Source: Gordonia hirsuta DSM 44140 = NBRC 16056 (GTDB lineage: Bacteria > Actinomycetota > Actinomycetes > Mycobacteriales > Mycobacteriaceae). From it: a stretch of 64,000 nt of DNA. The position numbers and the translations under genes were made by a program. Location of the stretch: assembly GCF_000333015.1 (NCBI RefSeq), contig NZ_BANT01000012.1:62001-126000 (forward strand), read 5' to 3'. This document shows, one piece after another, positions 53,214-63,892 of this stretch (position 1 is its first letter; the number at the start of each line of letters is the position of its first letter). The notes under the pieces were generated by a model. That model had not been told where the DNA came from. It saw only the letters and a program-made list of their open reading frames with translations, and did not search any database.

Positions 53214-54476
53214 ATGTCCTTGATGGTCGACGACGATGTCTCAGTGGCCGCGACCGCGGCAAGTCCCCCGGTCCGCCCCGAGGTGGCCGAACTCATCCGC
53301 ACCGGGGTGCAGATGATGCTCGATCCGCCTCCGGAATGGATCGATGCCCTCGACGAAAGCGTGCTGCGTGGCGCCGGAATGGCGGCCATCGCCGATGACC
53401 CGGAACTGCTCGAGATGGCACTGCAGACCAATGCCGCCAACATCACGCACTGGGCGGCAGCCCAACTGGAATCTCCCGGTGAGCGGGTTAGCGTTCCGGT
53501 GAACGAACAGAGCGTCGGCTTTGTGCGGGAGCTGGTCCGCCGCGGGCTGGATACCGGCGCCCTCGACTCGTTCCGCACGGCGCAGAATGTCGCCTGGCAG
53601 TTGAGCATGCAGATCTGCTTCGAATTGACCGATGATGTGGTCCTGTTGCGCGAATTGCTCGCGGTGATCTCGCGGTCGATCGCCACCTACATCGACGACA
53701 TCGTGAGCATGCTGGCCGAGATGATCGATGTGGCCCGGGCCGAACTGGCCGGGGACACTCACGCCGAACGCCGCGCCGCGGTGGCCCTGATCTTGGAGGG
53801 CGCACCGGTCTCCGACGCGCGTGCCCGCGCCCAGCTCGGCTACCGGCTGGAGGGAACGCAACTGGCCGCGGTGATCTCCGGCGGCACCCAGGTCAGCGCC
53901 GACCGGCTCGAGGCGGCGTGCGAAGCGCTCATGACCGCATCGGGCATCACCAGCCGCCTGACCGTGCTGGCCGGGATCACGCAGCTGTGGGTGTGGTTTC
54001 CGGTCGAAACACTCACGGTGGATCCGGCGCGACTGGACCCGGACATCAGGGTGGCTCTGGGCGCCCCGGGGATCGGGCGGGAAGGATTCCGGCGCAGCCA
54101 TTTCCAGGCGCTGATGGTGCATCGGCTGCTGGCGCGGATGGGCTGGGTCCGGCGGATCGCCGGTTACGCGCAGGTGCGCTTGCTCGATGTGCTGACCGAC
54201 GACGATGCGAAGATCGACGACTTCGTCGTCGCGACGCTCGGGGATCTGCTGACCGCCGACCCGGAGATCGCCCAGTGTCTGCACACGTGGTTCGCTCAGC
54301 GGTGCAACGCCAGCGCGACAGCCGAACGGTTGTACACCCACCGCAACACCGTGGTGCGACGGCTGGCGCGCGCCGAAGAACTGCTGCCGGTCTCGTTGGC
54401 CGACCACGCGGTGGCGGTGGCCGCGGCGCTGGAGATCGTGCACTGGCGCGGCCGGGGGTCTCAGAGCACAGGCTGA
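53214..54476 (+). CDS. PucR/CdaR-family transcriptional regulator
   Basis: A 420-residue protein with an N-terminal RsbT-like sensor region, a GGDEF-like middle domain and a C-terminal HTH_30 segment (CNASATAERLYTHRNTVVRRL). This architecture is the PucR class, which responds to small-molecule substrates. Start ATG 53214 or ATG 53223. It diverges from the EthA-like gene and probably controls it. It overlaps the 3' end of prpR by 16 bp on the opposite strand. Confidence 0.85.
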   Translation: MSLMVDDDVSVAATAASPPVRPEVAELIRTGVQMMLDPPPEWIDALDESVLRGAGMAAIADDPELLEMALQTNAANITHWAAAQLESPGERVSVPVNEQSVGFVRELVRRGLDTGALDSFRTAQNVAWQLSMQICFELTDDVVLLRELLAVISRSIATYIDDIVSMLAEMIDVARAELAGDTHAERRAAVALILEGAPVSDARARAQLGYRLEGTQLAAVISGGTQVSADRLEAACEALMTASGITSRLTVLAGITQLWVWFPVETLTVDPARLDPDIRVALGAPGIGREGFRRSHFQALMVHRLLARMGWVRRIAGYAQVRLLDVLTDDDAKIDDFVVATLGDLLTADPEIAQCLHTWFAQRCNASATAERLYTHRNTVVRRLARAEELLPVSLADHAVAVAAALEIVHWRGRGSQSTG

Positions 54477-55891
54477 TAGGGGACCGCGGCGCTGACCGTC
54501 TCGTCGTGCGCGATCGGTGCGCCCAGCAGCGGGAACGCGCGCTGGGGACAGGCCGGGCGGGCACAGACCTTGCAGCCGGCACCGATGGGCACCACGGTCC
54601 GGTGCTCGCCCAGATCGATACCGGTGGCGTAAACCAGTTCCTCGGCGTGGGCCAGATCGCAGCCCAGTCCAACGGCGAAGTCCGACGGCGTGGCCAGATA
54701 CCCCTGCTGCGGGGAATCGGTGGTGCGGGCGAGCCAGAAGTAGTTGCGCCCGTCGGGCATCTCGGCGACCTGAGTGTGGATCCTTCCGGGCATCGAGAAG
54801 GCGTCGTGCACCACCCACAGCGGGCAGCTGCCGCCCACGCGGGAGAAATGGAAGGCGGTCGCGGACTGCCTTTTGGAGATGTTTCCGGCCTTGTCGACGC
54901 GCACGAAGATGAACGGGATACCCCGATCGCCGGGCCGCTGCAATGTCGACAGCCGGTGGCAGGCGGTTTCGAAGCCGACCTCGAAGTCGCGGCTGAGCAG
55001 ATCGATGTCGTATCGGAGTCGGCGGGCTGCGGCGGCGAACTGGGTGTACGGCAGCAGCAGGGCGCCGGCGAAGTAGTTCGCCAGGCCGGTGCGGGCCACC
55101 GGCAGCGACCCCGGGTCGAGTTCGGGGGCATCGGCGATCAGCCGGTCGATCAGCCCCCGCTGGCTGAGCAGGGCCAGCTGCGTGGCCAGCTGGAAGGCGC
55201 GCTGGCCGGGGCTGAGCCGCCGGGCCAGAAAGACGGTCGCGGTAGCGGCGTCGAACCTGCGCTTGGGGACGGCACCGGACGGCACGCCGGGCGCGGCGCT
55301 GCTGATCTGTACGCCGATGCTGTAATCGTGTTCCAGGACCCGGGCCAGCTGCAGGTCCAGACCGCCGACCCGCAGTCCGGCGCGGTCGAACAGGTCCTCG
55401 GCAGCCGCATCCAATTCGGGGATGTGATTGCGGCGATCGTAGAAGTAGTCGCGCACCTGCTCGAACGGGGTCCCGGCGGTGGCGGTCTCGTCGGTCGGGG
55501 TGGCGGTGAGACCGTCGCGGTAGCTCTCCAGTTCGCCGGTGGCCGCGGCCAGCCGGCGATGCAGGGCCACCAGAGTGTGCCCGACATCGGGCATCCGGGT
55601 CACCAGCTCGGTCACCTCGGATTGAGAGAGTTCGCCCTGGCCGTGTTCGAGGAAGACCTCGGCCAGATCGGCGGTCAGTCGGGCATCCCCGTCGGCGGCG
55701 AAGAAGTCCGGGGTGAGCTCGAATTCGCGGGTCAGCCGCAGCAGTACCGGCACCGTGACCGGGCGGGCGTCGTTCTCCAGCTGGTTGACGTAGCTGGTCG
55801 ACAGCTGCAGGCGGCGGGCGAGTTCGGCCTGAGAGATGCCCCGCACCTCGCGCAGGCGTCGCAAACGTGCACCGACATAGGTCTTCGCCAT
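54461..55891 (-). CDS. prpR: PrpR/RamB-type transcriptional regulator
   Basis: A 476-residue regulator of propionate/acetate metabolism. It has an N-terminal XRE-type helix-turn-helix (about 8-62), an IrrE-like DUF955 middle domain whose HExxH is lost ([10 protein letters not shown]), and a C-terminal DUF2083 domain. Cys at about 411, 440, 443 and 448 ([12 protein letters not shown]) match the Fe-S-binding cluster of M. tuberculosis PrpR. Divergent from prpD with a conserved PrpR/RamB operator between. ATG 55891 fits the family; upstream residues do not. Probably senses propionyl-CoA and redox. Confidence 0.92.
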   Translation of the reverse strand: MAKTYVGARLRRLREVRGISQAELARRLQLSTSYVNQLENDARPVTVPVLLRLTREFELTPDFFAADGDARLTADLAEVFLEHGQGELSQSEVTELVTRMPDVGHTLVALHRRLAAATGELESYRDGLTATPTDETATAGTPFEQVRDYFYDRRNHIPELDAAAEDLFDRAGLRVGGLDLQLARVLEHDYSIGVQISSAAPGVPSGAVPKRRFDAATATVFLARRLSPGQRAFQLATQLALLSQRGLIDRLIADAPELDPGSLPVARTGLANYFAGALLLPYTQFAAAARRLRYDIDLLSRDFEVGFETACHRLSTLQRPGDRGIPFIFVRVDKAGNISKRQSATAFHFSRVGGSCPLWVVHDAFSMPGRIHTQVAEMPDGRNYFWLARTTDSPQQGYLATPSDFAVGLGCDLAHAEELVYATGIDLGEHRTVVPIGAGCKVCARPACPQRAFPLLGAPIAHDETVSAAVPYQPVL

Positions 55892-55918
55892 GGGAGAAGC
55901 GTACCCGCATCGTCGTAC

Positions 55919-56009
55919 GCAAAGTTTGCAAGACGACCGGGAGGAATTTGCAGAAATACGCATTTGCCAGGCCTTTCGCAAGGTGCTGGCGTCTGCGTAC
56001 GGTGCAAAC
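55919..56009. promoter_or_regulatory. Cluster of PrpR/RamB-type operator motifs
   Basis: gcaaagtttgc (55919-55929) is a palindrome containing AAAGTTTGCAA, the core of the RamB site; further TTTGC/GCAAA words occur at 55947, 55963, near 55976 and 56004 in the 118-bp prpR/prpD interval. Consistent with autoregulation and prp activation. Confidence 0.75.
55998..56003 (+). promoter_or_regulatory. -10 box of a probable leaderless prpD transcript
   Basis: TACGGT ends 6 nt before ATG 56010, in the operator cluster. Confidence 0.45.
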
Positions 56010-57512
56010 ATGATCAATCACGAGGTGTACACACGTCGCAGTTCTGAGACCTTCCCGAAGCAGGGCCATCTGGCCTACAAGATCGCCCAGATGGCGGTCG
56101 ATCCGGTGGAGGTGCCGACCGAATCGGCCGAGATGATCATCAACCGAATCATCGACAACGCCGCGGTGAGCGCTGCTTCGGTGGCGCGTCGGCCGGTGAC
56201 CAGTGCCCGGCGCCAGGCGCAGACCCGGCCGCTGACCGGCGGCTCGGGGGTGTTCGGCATCGACGGCACCTATGCGCCCGAGTGGGCCGCCTGGGCCAAC
56301 GGCGTCGCCGTGCGGGAACTGGACTTCCACGACACCTTCCTGGCCGCGGACTACTCGCACCCCGGCGACAACATTCCGGCGCTGCTGGCCGTGGGGCAGC
56401 GCGTCGGTGCCAGCGGTCGCGATCTGATCCGCGGGCTGGCCACCGCCTACGAGGTCCAGGTCGATCTGGTACGCGGCATCTGCCTGCACGAGCACAAGAT
56501 CGACCATGTCGCCCACCTCGGTCCGTCGGCGGCCGCCGGCCTGGGCACCATGCTCGGGCTGGAGATCGAGACCATCTATCAGGCGATCGGCCAGGCGCTG
56601 CACCTGACCACCGCCACCCGCCAGTCCCGCAAGGGCGAGATCTCCAGCTGGAAGGCCTACGCCCCGGCGTACGCCGGCAAGGTCGCGGTCGAGGCCGTCG
56701 ACCGCGCCATGCGTGGAGAGGGTGCACCGTCGCCGATCTGGGAAGGCGAAGACGGTGTGATCGCCTGGCTGCTGGGCGGACCGAAAGCGCGCTACACCGT
56801 ACCGCTGCCGGGTCCGGGCGAGGCCAAGCGCGGCATCCTGGACACCTACACCAAGGAGCACTCGGCCGAATACCAGAGTCAGGCGCCGATCGATCTGGCC
56901 CGCCGCATGCGCGAGCGCGTCGGGGACACCGCCGAGATCGAGTCGATCGTCCTGCACACCAGCCACCACACCCACTACGTCATCGGCACCGGCTCGGGCG
57001 ACCCGCAGAAGTTCGACCCGAAGGCCAGCCGCGAGACCCTGGACCATTCGGTGATGTACATCTTCGCCGTGGCACTGCAGGACGGCGACTGGGACCACGA
57101 ACTGTCGTACGCTCCTGAGCGTGCCGGCCGCGCCGACACCGTCGAACTGTGGCAGAAGATCTCCACCGTCGAGGATCCGGAGTGGACGCGCCGCTACCAC
57201 TCGGCCGACCCGAAGGAGAAGGCCTTCGGTGCCCGCGCGGTGATCACCCTGAAGAACGGGGACGTGATCGAGGACGAGCTGGCCGTCGCCGATGCCCACC
57301 CGCTCGGTGCGCGCCCGTTCGCTCGCGAACAGTACGTCGGCAAGTTCACCCGCATGGCCGACGGCGTCATCGACGGTGCCGAGCAGGAGCGCTTCCTGGC
57401 CGCGGTCACCGATCTGGCGACCATTCCGGCCGGCGGTCTGGATGCGCTGAACCTGCGGGTCCTCGACGATGTGCTGGCCTCGGCGCCGGCGACCGGTGAG
57501 GGGATTCTGTAG
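56010..57512 (+). CDS. prpD: 2-methylcitrate dehydratase
   Basis: Dehydrates 2-methylcitrate to 2-methyl-cis-aconitate in the methylcitrate cycle. A 500-residue MmgE/PrpD protein: REVDFHDTFL-type segment ([10 protein letters not shown] near 107), [12 protein letters not shown] and [12 protein letters not shown] ([11 protein letters not shown]) are family landmarks. ATG 56010 begins 6 nt after a -10 box and family length agrees; an open frame continuing upstream belongs to the prpR region. First gene of prpDBC, 3 nt before prpB. Confidence 0.95.
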   Translation: MINHEVYTRRSSETFPKQGHLAYKIAQMAVDPVEVPTESAEMIINRIIDNAAVSAASVARRPVTSARRQAQTRPLTGGSGVFGIDGTYAPEWAAWANGVAVRELDFHDTFLAADYSHPGDNIPALLAVGQRVGASGRDLIRGLATAYEVQVDLVRGICLHEHKIDHVAHLGPSAAAGLGTMLGLEIETIYQAIGQALHLTTATRQSRKGEISSWKAYAPAYAGKVAVEAVDRAMRGEGAPSPIWEGEDGVIAWLLGGPKARYTVPLPGPGEAKRGILDTYTKEHSAEYQSQAPIDLARRMRERVGDTAEIESIVLHTSHHTHYVIGTGSGDPQKFDPKASRETLDHSVMYIFAVALQDGDWDHELSYAPERAGRADTVELWQKISTVEDPEWTRRYHSADPKEKAFGARAVITLKNGDVIEDELAVADAHPLGARPFAREQYVGKFTRMADGVIDGAEQERFLAAVTDLATIPAGGLDALNLRVLDDVLASAPATGEGIL

Positions 57513-57515
57513 ACC

Positions 57516-58442
57516 ATGGCCCTGTTTTCTTCGGGGGTCAGTGACTCCGCTAAACGCCGCGCTTTGCGCGCGGGTCTGAACTCGGGCGCGCTGCAGCGCT
57601 GGCCGGGTGCCTTCTCTCCGCTGGTCGCCAAGATCGTCGCCGAGACCGGCTTCGAGGGCGTCTACGTCTCCGGCGCCGCACTCTCGGCCGATCTGGGTCT
57701 GCCCGACATCGGGCTGACCACCCTCACCGAGGTCGCCGCCCGTGGCGGGGCGATCGCCCGCGCCACCGATCTGCCGACCCTGATCGATGCCGACACCGGC
57801 TTCGGCGAGCCCATGAGTGCGGCCCGCACCGTGGCCACCCTCGAGGACGCCGGCCTGGCCGGCTGCCACCTGGAGGACCAGGTCAACCCCAAGCGGTGCG
57901 GCCACCTCGACGGCAAAGAGGTGGTGCCCGTCGAGCAGATGGTCCGCCGGCTCGGCGCCGCCGTCAGCGCCCGGCGCGACGAGGACTTCGTGATCTGTGC
58001 GCGCACCGACGCGCGCGGGGTGGAAGGGCTCGACGCGGCCATCGCCCGCACCCGCCAGTATGTGGCCGCCGGTGCCGACCTGATCTTCACCGAGGCCCTG
58101 GCCGATCTGGACGAATTCGCCCGGTTCCGCGACGCGGTCGACGCGCCGCTGCTGGCCAATATGACCGAGTTCGGCAAATCGGAGCTGTTCACCGTCGAAC
58201 AGCTCTCGGCGATCGGCTACAACGCGGTGATCTACCCGGTCACCACGCTGCGGCTGGCGATGGGGGCGGTCGAAGACGGGCTGACGCAGATCGCGGCCGC
58301 CGGCACCCAGGCCGGCGTCGTCGACCGGATGCAGCACCGTGCGCGGCTCTACGAGTTCCTGCAGTACGCCGACTACAACGACTTCGATTCGTCCGTCTTC
58401 ACCTACCGCGCCGACGGCGCCGGAAGCCCGACCGGGGAGTGA
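57516..58442 (+). CDS. prpB: 2-methylisocitrate lyase
   Basis: Cleaves 2-methylisocitrate to pyruvate and succinate. A 308-residue ICL/PEPM-family enzyme with the catalytic loop KRCGHLDGK (about 128-136), DADTGFGE (metal-binding region) and HLEDQ. Start ATG is 3 nt after prpD; the stop is 3 nt before prpC, indicating a tight operon. The pathway permits growth on odd-chain fatty acids, sterol side chains and propionate. Confidence 0.96.
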   Translation: MALFSSGVSDSAKRRALRAGLNSGALQRWPGAFSPLVAKIVAETGFEGVYVSGAALSADLGLPDIGLTTLTEVAARGGAIARATDLPTLIDADTGFGEPMSAARTVATLEDAGLAGCHLEDQVNPKRCGHLDGKEVVPVEQMVRRLGAAVSARRDEDFVICARTDARGVEGLDAAIARTRQYVAAGADLIFTEALADLDEFARFRDAVDAPLLANMTEFGKSELFTVEQLSAIGYNAVIYPVTTLRLAMGAVEDGLTQIAAAGTQAGVVDRMQHRARLYEFLQYADYNDFDSSVFTYRADGAGSPTGE

Positions 58443-58445
58443 CAC

Positions 58446-59561
58446 ATGTCCGATCAGCAGATTTACAAAGGCCTGGCAGGGGTCGTCGTCGACACCACCG
58501 CCGTCTCGAAGGTGGTGCCGGAGACCAACAGCCTGACCTACCGCGGGTATGCGGTGCAGGACCTGGCGACGCAGAAGAGTTTCGAGGAGGTCGCCTACCT
58601 GCTGTGGCACGGTGAGCTGCCGACCGTCGCCCAGCTGGCGCTGTTCAGTCAGCGTGAGCGGGCCAACCGGCGGCTCAACCGGTCCGCGCAAGCAGTGCTG
58701 GCCCGCATCCCCGAGACCTGCCATCCGATGGATGTGATGCGCACGATGGTCAGCTATCTGGGCAGCGAGGACCCCGACGAGGACGTGCCCACGGTCGAGG
58801 CCAACCTCGACAAGTCGCTGCGACTGCTCGCAGTGCTGCCGACCATCGTCGCCGCGGACTTCCGCCGGCGGCGGGGCCTGGAGCCGATCGAACCCCATCA
58901 CGGCCTCGGCTACGCCGAGAACTTCCTGAACATGTGTTTCGGAACCGTGCCGGATCCGGTGATCGTGGACGCCTTCAACCAGTCGATGGTGCTGTACGCC
59001 GAACACAGCTTCAACGCCTCCACCTTCGCAGCCCGGGTGGTCACCTCCACCCAGTCCGACCTCTACAGTGCGGTCACCGCGGCCATCGGGGCACTCAAGG
59101 GCTCGCTGCACGGCGGCGCCAACGAGGCCGTCATGCACGACATGATCGAGATCGACGTTCCCGAGCGGGCCGAGTCCTGGCTGAACGCCAAACTCGATGC
59201 CAAAGACAAGGTGATGGGCTTCGGGCACCGGGTGTACAAGCAGGGCGATTCGCGGGTCCCCACCATGTACCAGGCACTGGTGCAGGTCTCCGAACACCTG
59301 GGGGAGACCCGATGGCTGCAGATCTACCGGGAGTTGGCGACGGCGATGGACCGGCGCACCGGGATCAAGCCGAACCTGGACTTCCCGACGGGCCCGGCCT
59401 ACTACCTGATGGGTTTCGACATCCCGATGTTCACTCCGCTGTTCGTGATGAGTCGCATCACCGGCTGGACCGCGCACATCATCGAGCAGACCCGCTCCAA
59501 TGCGCTGATCCGGCCGCTCTCGGCGTACGACGGTCCGCAACAGCGACCGATCCCGGCCTGA
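58446..59561 (+). CDS. prpC: 2-methylcitrate synthase
   Basis: Condenses propionyl-CoA with oxaloacetate to 2-methylcitrate; often also has citrate synthase activity. A 371-residue citrate-synthase-fold protein with catalytic His residues in LYAEHSFNAS and GFGHRVYK and the Asp in KPNLDF, plus SLHGGANE. Last gene of prpDBC and 49 nt before pyruvate carboxylase. Secure from motif set and operon context. Confidence 0.96.
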   Translation: MSDQQIYKGLAGVVVDTTAVSKVVPETNSLTYRGYAVQDLATQKSFEEVAYLLWHGELPTVAQLALFSQRERANRRLNRSAQAVLARIPETCHPMDVMRTMVSYLGSEDPDEDVPTVEANLDKSLRLLAVLPTIVAADFRRRRGLEPIEPHHGLGYAENFLNMCFGTVPDPVIVDAFNQSMVLYAEHSFNASTFAARVVTSTQSDLYSAVTAAIGALKGSLHGGANEAVMHDMIEIDVPERAESWLNAKLDAKDKVMGFGHRVYKQGDSRVPTMYQALVQVSEHLGETRWLQIYRELATAMDRRTGIKPNLDFPTGPAYYLMGFDIPMFTPLFVMSRITGWTAHIIEQTRSNALIRPLSAYDGPQQRPIPA

Positions 59562-59610
59562 TCGCGGCGATCTCGCCCCGCGGCCGACCGATAAGAATGA
59601 GGATGGATTG

Positions 59611-62600
59611 ATGTTCAACAAAGTTCTGGTGGCCAACCGCGGCGAGATCGCCGTCCGCGCCTTCCGCGCGGCCTTCGAGCTGGGGGCGCAGACCGTTGCG
59701 GTGTACCCCTACGAGGACCGCAACTGCGTCCACCGTGGGAAGGCCGACGAGTCGTACCAGATCGGCGAGGTGGGACGGCCGGTGCAGGCCTACCTGTCGG
59801 TCAGCGAACTGCTGGCCGCGGCGCAGCTGTCGGGTGCCGACGCCATCTATCCCGGGTACGGCTTCGCTTCGGAGAATCCCGAACTAGCTGCGGCGTGTGA
59901 GGCGGCCGGAATCACCTTCGTCGGGCCCAGCGCGCGGGTGCTGGAGCTGACCGGCGATAAGAAACACTCGGTGCAGGCCGCCCGCGAGGCCGGGCTGCCG
60001 GTGCTGAGCGGCAGCGACCCCTCGGCCGACCTCGACGAGCTGCTGGCGGCTGCGGCCGAGATGACCTTCCCGCTCTTCGTCAAAGCCGTCGCGGGGGGCG
60101 GCGGCCGCGGTATGCGCCGGGTCGACGATCCGGCGGATCTGGCCGAGGCGATCGCGGCGGCCTCCCGCGAGGCGGAGTCGGCGTTCGGCAATGCCACCGT
60201 GTTCCTGGAACAGGCGGTGGTCAATCCCCGTCACATCGAGGTCCAGATCCTCGCCGATGCGGCCGGCGAGGTGATCCACCTGTACGAACGGGACTGCTCG
60301 CTGCAGCGCCGGCATCAGAAGGTGGTCGAGCTGGCACCGGCCCCGAACCTGGATCCGGCTCTGCGCCAGCGGATGTGTGACGATGCGGTGGCCTTCGCGC
60401 GGCACATCGGATACACGTGCGCCGGCACCGTCGAATTCCTGCTCGACGAGAACGGGCGGTACTACTTCATCGAGATGAATCCGCGGATTCAGGTCGAGCA
60501 CACCGTCACCGAGGAGATCACCGACGTCGACCTGGTCAGCGCGCAGCTGCGGATCGCCGCCGGGGAGACGCTGGCCGAGCTGGGGCTGACCCAGGACGCG
60601 ATCGCGGTACACGGGGCGGCCCTGCAGTGCCGCATCACCACCGAGAACCCGGCCGACGGGTTCCGTCCGGATACCGGCCGCATCAACGTCTACCGTGCTC
60701 CGGGAGGCACCGGCGTGCGCCTGGACGGTGCCGCCGCCCTCGGCAGCGAGATCACCGGGCACTTCGACTCGATGCTGGTCAAACTGACCTGCCGCGGCCG
60801 GGATTTCCCTACCGCGGTCAGGCGAGCCCAGCGCGCCCTGGCTGAATTCAAGATCCGGGGCGTGCACACCAACATCGACTACCTCAAGGCAGTCCTGGCC
60901 GATCCCGAATTCCAGGCCGGCCGCATCACCACCTCGTTCATCGATGCCCGGCCCGAACTGCTCACCGCGATGCAGTCCTCTGAACGCGGCTCGAAGCTGC
61001 TGAACTACCTGGCCGATGTGACGGTTCACCGCCCGCACGGGCTGGTGCCCACGGCGGTACACCCGCACACCAAACTGCCCGACATCGCTCCGGAGCTGCT
61101 GGCCGCGCCGCCGGCCGGCTCCAAACAGCGCCTCACCGAGCTCGGCCCCGAGGGTTTCGCCCGGGCATTACGGGAGCAGTCCGCGCTGGCGGTGACCGAC
61201 ACCACCTTCCGGGATGCGCACCAGTCGCTGCTGGCCACCCGGGTGCGCACCTCGGGACTGGTGTCGGTGGCCCCGTACATCGCTGCCCAGACCCCCGAGC
61301 TGCTGTCGGTGGAATGCTGGGGCGGAGCGACCTTCGATGTGGCCCTGCGTTTCCTCAAGGAGGATCCGTGGGAGCGGCTGTCCCGGTTACGCGCGGCCAT
61401 GCCCAACATCTGCCTGCAGATGCTGCTGCGCGGCAAGAACACCGTCGGCTACACGCCCTATCCGACCGAGGTGACCACCGCCTTCGTGGAGGAGGCCGCC
61501 CGGACCGGCGTCGACATCTTCCGGATCTTCGACGCGCTCAACAGCGTCGAGGCGATGCGCCCGGCCATCGACGCGGTTCGCACGACCGGCACGACGGTCG
61601 CCGAGGTGGCACTGAGCTACACCGGCGATCTGGCCGATCCGGCCGAAGAGCTGTACACGCTGGATTACTACCTGCGGCTGGCCGAACAGATCGTGGATGC
61701 CGGTGCCCACATCCTGGCGATCAAGGATATGGCGGGTCTGCTGCGTCCGGCCGCGGCTCGTAAACTCGTCGGCGCGCTGCGCGCGGAGTTCGATCTGCCG
61801 ATCCACGTGCACACCCACGACACCCCCGGCGGTCAGCTGGCCACCTATCTGGCGGCCTGGGAGGCCGGAGCCGATGCGGTCGACGGGGCCAGCGCGCCGC
61901 TGTCGGGTACGACGAGTCAGCCGTCGCTGTCGGCGATCGTGGCCGCGGCCGCGCACACCGAATACGACACCGGCCTGGATCTGGACAAGGTCACCTCGCT
62001 GGAGCCGTACTGGGAGACGCTGCGCAAGATGTACGGCACCTTCGAATCGGGGATCCCCGCACCGACCGGGCGGGTGTACGACCACGAGATCCCCGGCGGC
62101 CAGCTGTCGAACCTGCGCCAGCAGGCGATCTCCATCGGCGTCGGCGACCGATTCGAAGCGGTCGAGACCGCCTATGCCGGTGCCAACAGGCTGCTGGGGC
62201 GGCCGGTCAAGGTGACCCCGTCGTCCAAGGTGGTCGGTGACCTGGCGCTGGCCTTCGTCGCACAGGGCATCACCGCCGAAGAGTTCGCCGCCGACCCCAC
62301 CGCCTACGACATCCCCGACTCGGTGGTGGGATTCCTGGCCGGTGAACTCGGTGAGCCTGCGGCCGGCTGGCCCGAGCCGCTGCGCGAGCAGATTCTGGCG
62401 GGCCGGGCCGCGGATCAGACCGAGGAGCAGCTCTCGGCCGCGGATCTGGCGGCGCTGACGGTGCCGGGTGAGCAGCGGCAGGCGACCCTGAACCGCCTGC
62501 TGTTCCCCGGGCCGACCGCCGAGTACCTGGCACACCGCGAAGAGTTCGGTGACACCTCGCGCCTGCCGGCGTATCAGTTCTTCTACGGACTGCAGCAGGG

Positions 62601-63000
62601 TCTGGAACACAAGGTCCGGCTGCGCGACGGCGTGCAGCTGCTGATCACCTTGGAGGCGATCAGTGAACCCGATGCCGCCGGAATCCGCACGGTGATGTGC
62701 ACCCTGAACGGGGAGCTGCGACCGGTGCCGGTCCGCGACGCTGGAGCCGAGGTCTCGGTCCAGGTGCGCGAGCGTGCCGAGAAGGACAATCCGCACCAGG
62801 TGGCCGCCCCGTTCACCGGTGTCGTCACGGTGTCGGTGGGCGTCGGCGATCGCGTGGAGCCCGGCGGCGTCGTCGGCACCATCGAGGCGATGAAGATGGA
62901 GGCGTCGATCACCGCTCCGCGCGGCGGCACGGTCAAACGTGTCGTCGTCGGTCCGGGGACCGAAGTGGGGGCGGGGGACCTGCTGGTCGAACTCGAGTGA
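59611..63000 (+). CDS. pyc: Pyruvate carboxylase
   Basis: Biotin enzyme carboxylating pyruvate to oxaloacetate. The 1129-residue single chain has the biotin carboxylase domain (1-450, ATP-grasp glycine loop [18 protein letters not shown]), the carboxyltransferase domain (about 530-800, [14 protein letters not shown], metal His in HVHTHDTPG) and the biotinyl domain with the modified Lys at about 1095 in EAMKMEA. ATG 59611 is used; a TTG one codon upstream is possible. Its proximity to prpDBC would replace the oxaloacetate consumed by PrpC. Confidence 0.97.
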   Translation: MFNKVLVANRGEIAVRAFRAAFELGAQTVAVYPYEDRNCVHRGKADESYQIGEVGRPVQAYLSVSELLAAAQLSGADAIYPGYGFASENPELAAACEAAGITFVGPSARVLELTGDKKHSVQAAREAGLPVLSGSDPSADLDELLAAAAEMTFPLFVKAVAGGGGRGMRRVDDPADLAEAIAAASREAESAFGNATVFLEQAVVNPRHIEVQILADAAGEVIHLYERDCSLQRRHQKVVELAPAPNLDPALRQRMCDDAVAFARHIGYTCAGTVEFLLDENGRYYFIEMNPRIQVEHTVTEEITDVDLVSAQLRIAAGETLAELGLTQDAIAVHGAALQCRITTENPADGFRPDTGRINVYRAPGGTGVRLDGAAALGSEITGHFDSMLVKLTCRGRDFPTAVRRAQRALAEFKIRGVHTNIDYLKAVLADPEFQAGRITTSFIDARPELLTAMQSSERGSKLLNYLADVTVHRPHGLVPTAVHPHTKLPDIAPELLAAPPAGSKQRLTELGPEGFARALREQSALAVTDTTFRDAHQSLLATRVRTSGLVSVAPYIAAQTPELLSVECWGGATFDVALRFLKEDPWERLSRLRAAMPNICLQMLLRGKNTVGYTPYPTEVTTAFVEEAARTGVDIFRIFDALNSVEAMRPAIDAVRTTGTTVAEVALSYTGDLADPAEELYTLDYYLRLAEQIVDAGAHILAIKDMAGLLRPAAARKLVGALRAEFDLPIHVHTHDTPGGQLATYLAAWEAGADAVDGASAPLSGTTSQPSLSAIVAAAAHTEYDTGLDLDKVTSLEPYWETLRKMYGTFESGIPAPTGRVYDHEIPGGQLSNLRQQAISIGVGDRFEAVETAYAGANRLLGRPVKVTPSSKVVGDLALAFVAQGITAEEFAADPTAYDIPDSVVGFLAGELGEPAAGWPEPLREQILAGRAADQTEEQLSAADLAALTVPGEQRQATLNRLLFPGPTAEYLAHREEFGDTSRLPAYQFFYGLQQGLEHKVRLRDGVQLLITLEAISEPDAAGIRTVMCTLNGELRPVPVRDAGAEVSVQVRERAEKDNPHQVAAPFTGVVTVSVGVGDRVEPGGVVGTIEAMKMEASITAPRGGTVKRVVVGPGTEVGAGDLLVELE

Positions 63001-63022
63001 GCGATGGGGTAGACCGGTGGGC

Positions 63023-63625
63023 ATGGACCTGGATCGAGCGACCGCGGCGGCGCGGCTGGCAGCCTGGGAACGGCGCAGTGCCCGCGGTACCGGTCTGCGC
63101 CCGGCCGCGGTGGCGCTGACGGTGGTGCCCGACCCGGTCGGCCGGCGCGGAATCTGGGTGGCGCGGCGACCGTCGACGTTGCGCAGTCACGCCAACCAGT
63201 TCGCCCTGCCCGGCGGCCGGCTCGATCCGGGGGAGACCGCCGTGCAGGCGGCCCTGCGGGAACTCGACGAAGAGTTGGGGATCGACCTGGATGCGAGCAC
63301 GGTCCTGGGTCTGCTCGACGACTACCCGACACGGTCGGGGTATGTGATCACCCCGGTGGTGTGCTGGTCCGACGAGGTCGTTGTTCCCGATCCGAGTCCC
63401 GATGAGGTCGACGAGCTCTACTTCGTCTCGCTCGGCGAGGTCAGTGCCCCGCCGGCGTTCGACACCATCGCTGAATCACCGCGGCCGGTGGTGCGCCTTC
63501 CGCTGATGGGGACCTGGGTGCACGCACCCACGGCCGCGGTGATCTATCAGTTCGCCGAGGTGGTCGTGGCCGGTCGTGATACCCGCGTCGATCAGCTGGA
63601 GCAGCCGCTGTTCGCCTGGCGCTAG
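63023..63625 (+). CDS. Nudix hydrolase, CoA-pyrophosphatase-like
   Basis: A 200-residue NUDIX protein. The Nudix box (G65-x5-E-x7-RELDEELGI) is intact and metal-binding Glu residues are present; upstream [18 protein letters not shown] matches the CoA-diphosphatase (UPF0035) signature, suggesting hydrolysis of CoA or acyl-CoA to 3'-phosphoadenosine phosphate and phosphopantetheine. ATG 63023 is 22 nt after pyc, so likely the last gene of that unit. The substrate is an inference from the motif. Confidence 0.85.
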   Translation: MDLDRATAAARLAAWERRSARGTGLRPAAVALTVVPDPVGRRGIWVARRPSTLRSHANQFALPGGRLDPGETAVQAALRELDEELGIDLDASTVLGLLDDYPTRSGYVITPVVCWSDEVVVPDPSPDEVDELYFVSLGEVSAPPAFDTIAESPRPVVRLPLMGTWVHAPTAAVIYQFAEVVVAGRDTRVDQLEQPLFAWR

Positions 63626-63729
63626 GTCGTCTCCGGCGACGGTTCCGCTCTGCGCGGCGGACCGTCGGGCGGGTGATCTCGCCGCAGTCTCCACGGGGCA
63701 CCCTGGACACGGGTGCCCGGCACCCTGAC

Positions 63730-63767
63730 TTCGTTCTCGCCCCTTCGGCTGAGGGGGCGAGAACGAA
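63730..63767. terminator. Hairpin terminator after the pyc-nudix unit
   Basis: A perfect 14-bp stem ttcgttctcgcccc / ggggcgagaacgaa with a 10-nt loop lies 104 nt after the Nudix stop. It separates that unit from the next rightward gene. The stretch 63626-63892 otherwise holds nothing recognisable. Confidence 0.7.
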
Positions 63768-63892
63768 ATCGGGGGCAGAACCGAGGCCGGCGCGGCCGCG
63801 GTGGTCGTGCTTGTGCACAAGTGGGGACCGGTGCGACGACCCTGTGGACATCGGGGTCGACGGCGCGTGCCCGGTGGATTCTGCTGAAGACC

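Noticed and set aside
53241-59636. A stop-free reading frame of 2131 codons on the minus strand across the PucR, PrpR and prpDBC genes
   Set aside because: It is antisense to five well supported genes; high-GC codon bias removes stops from the complementary frame. The translation is low complexity with no domain.
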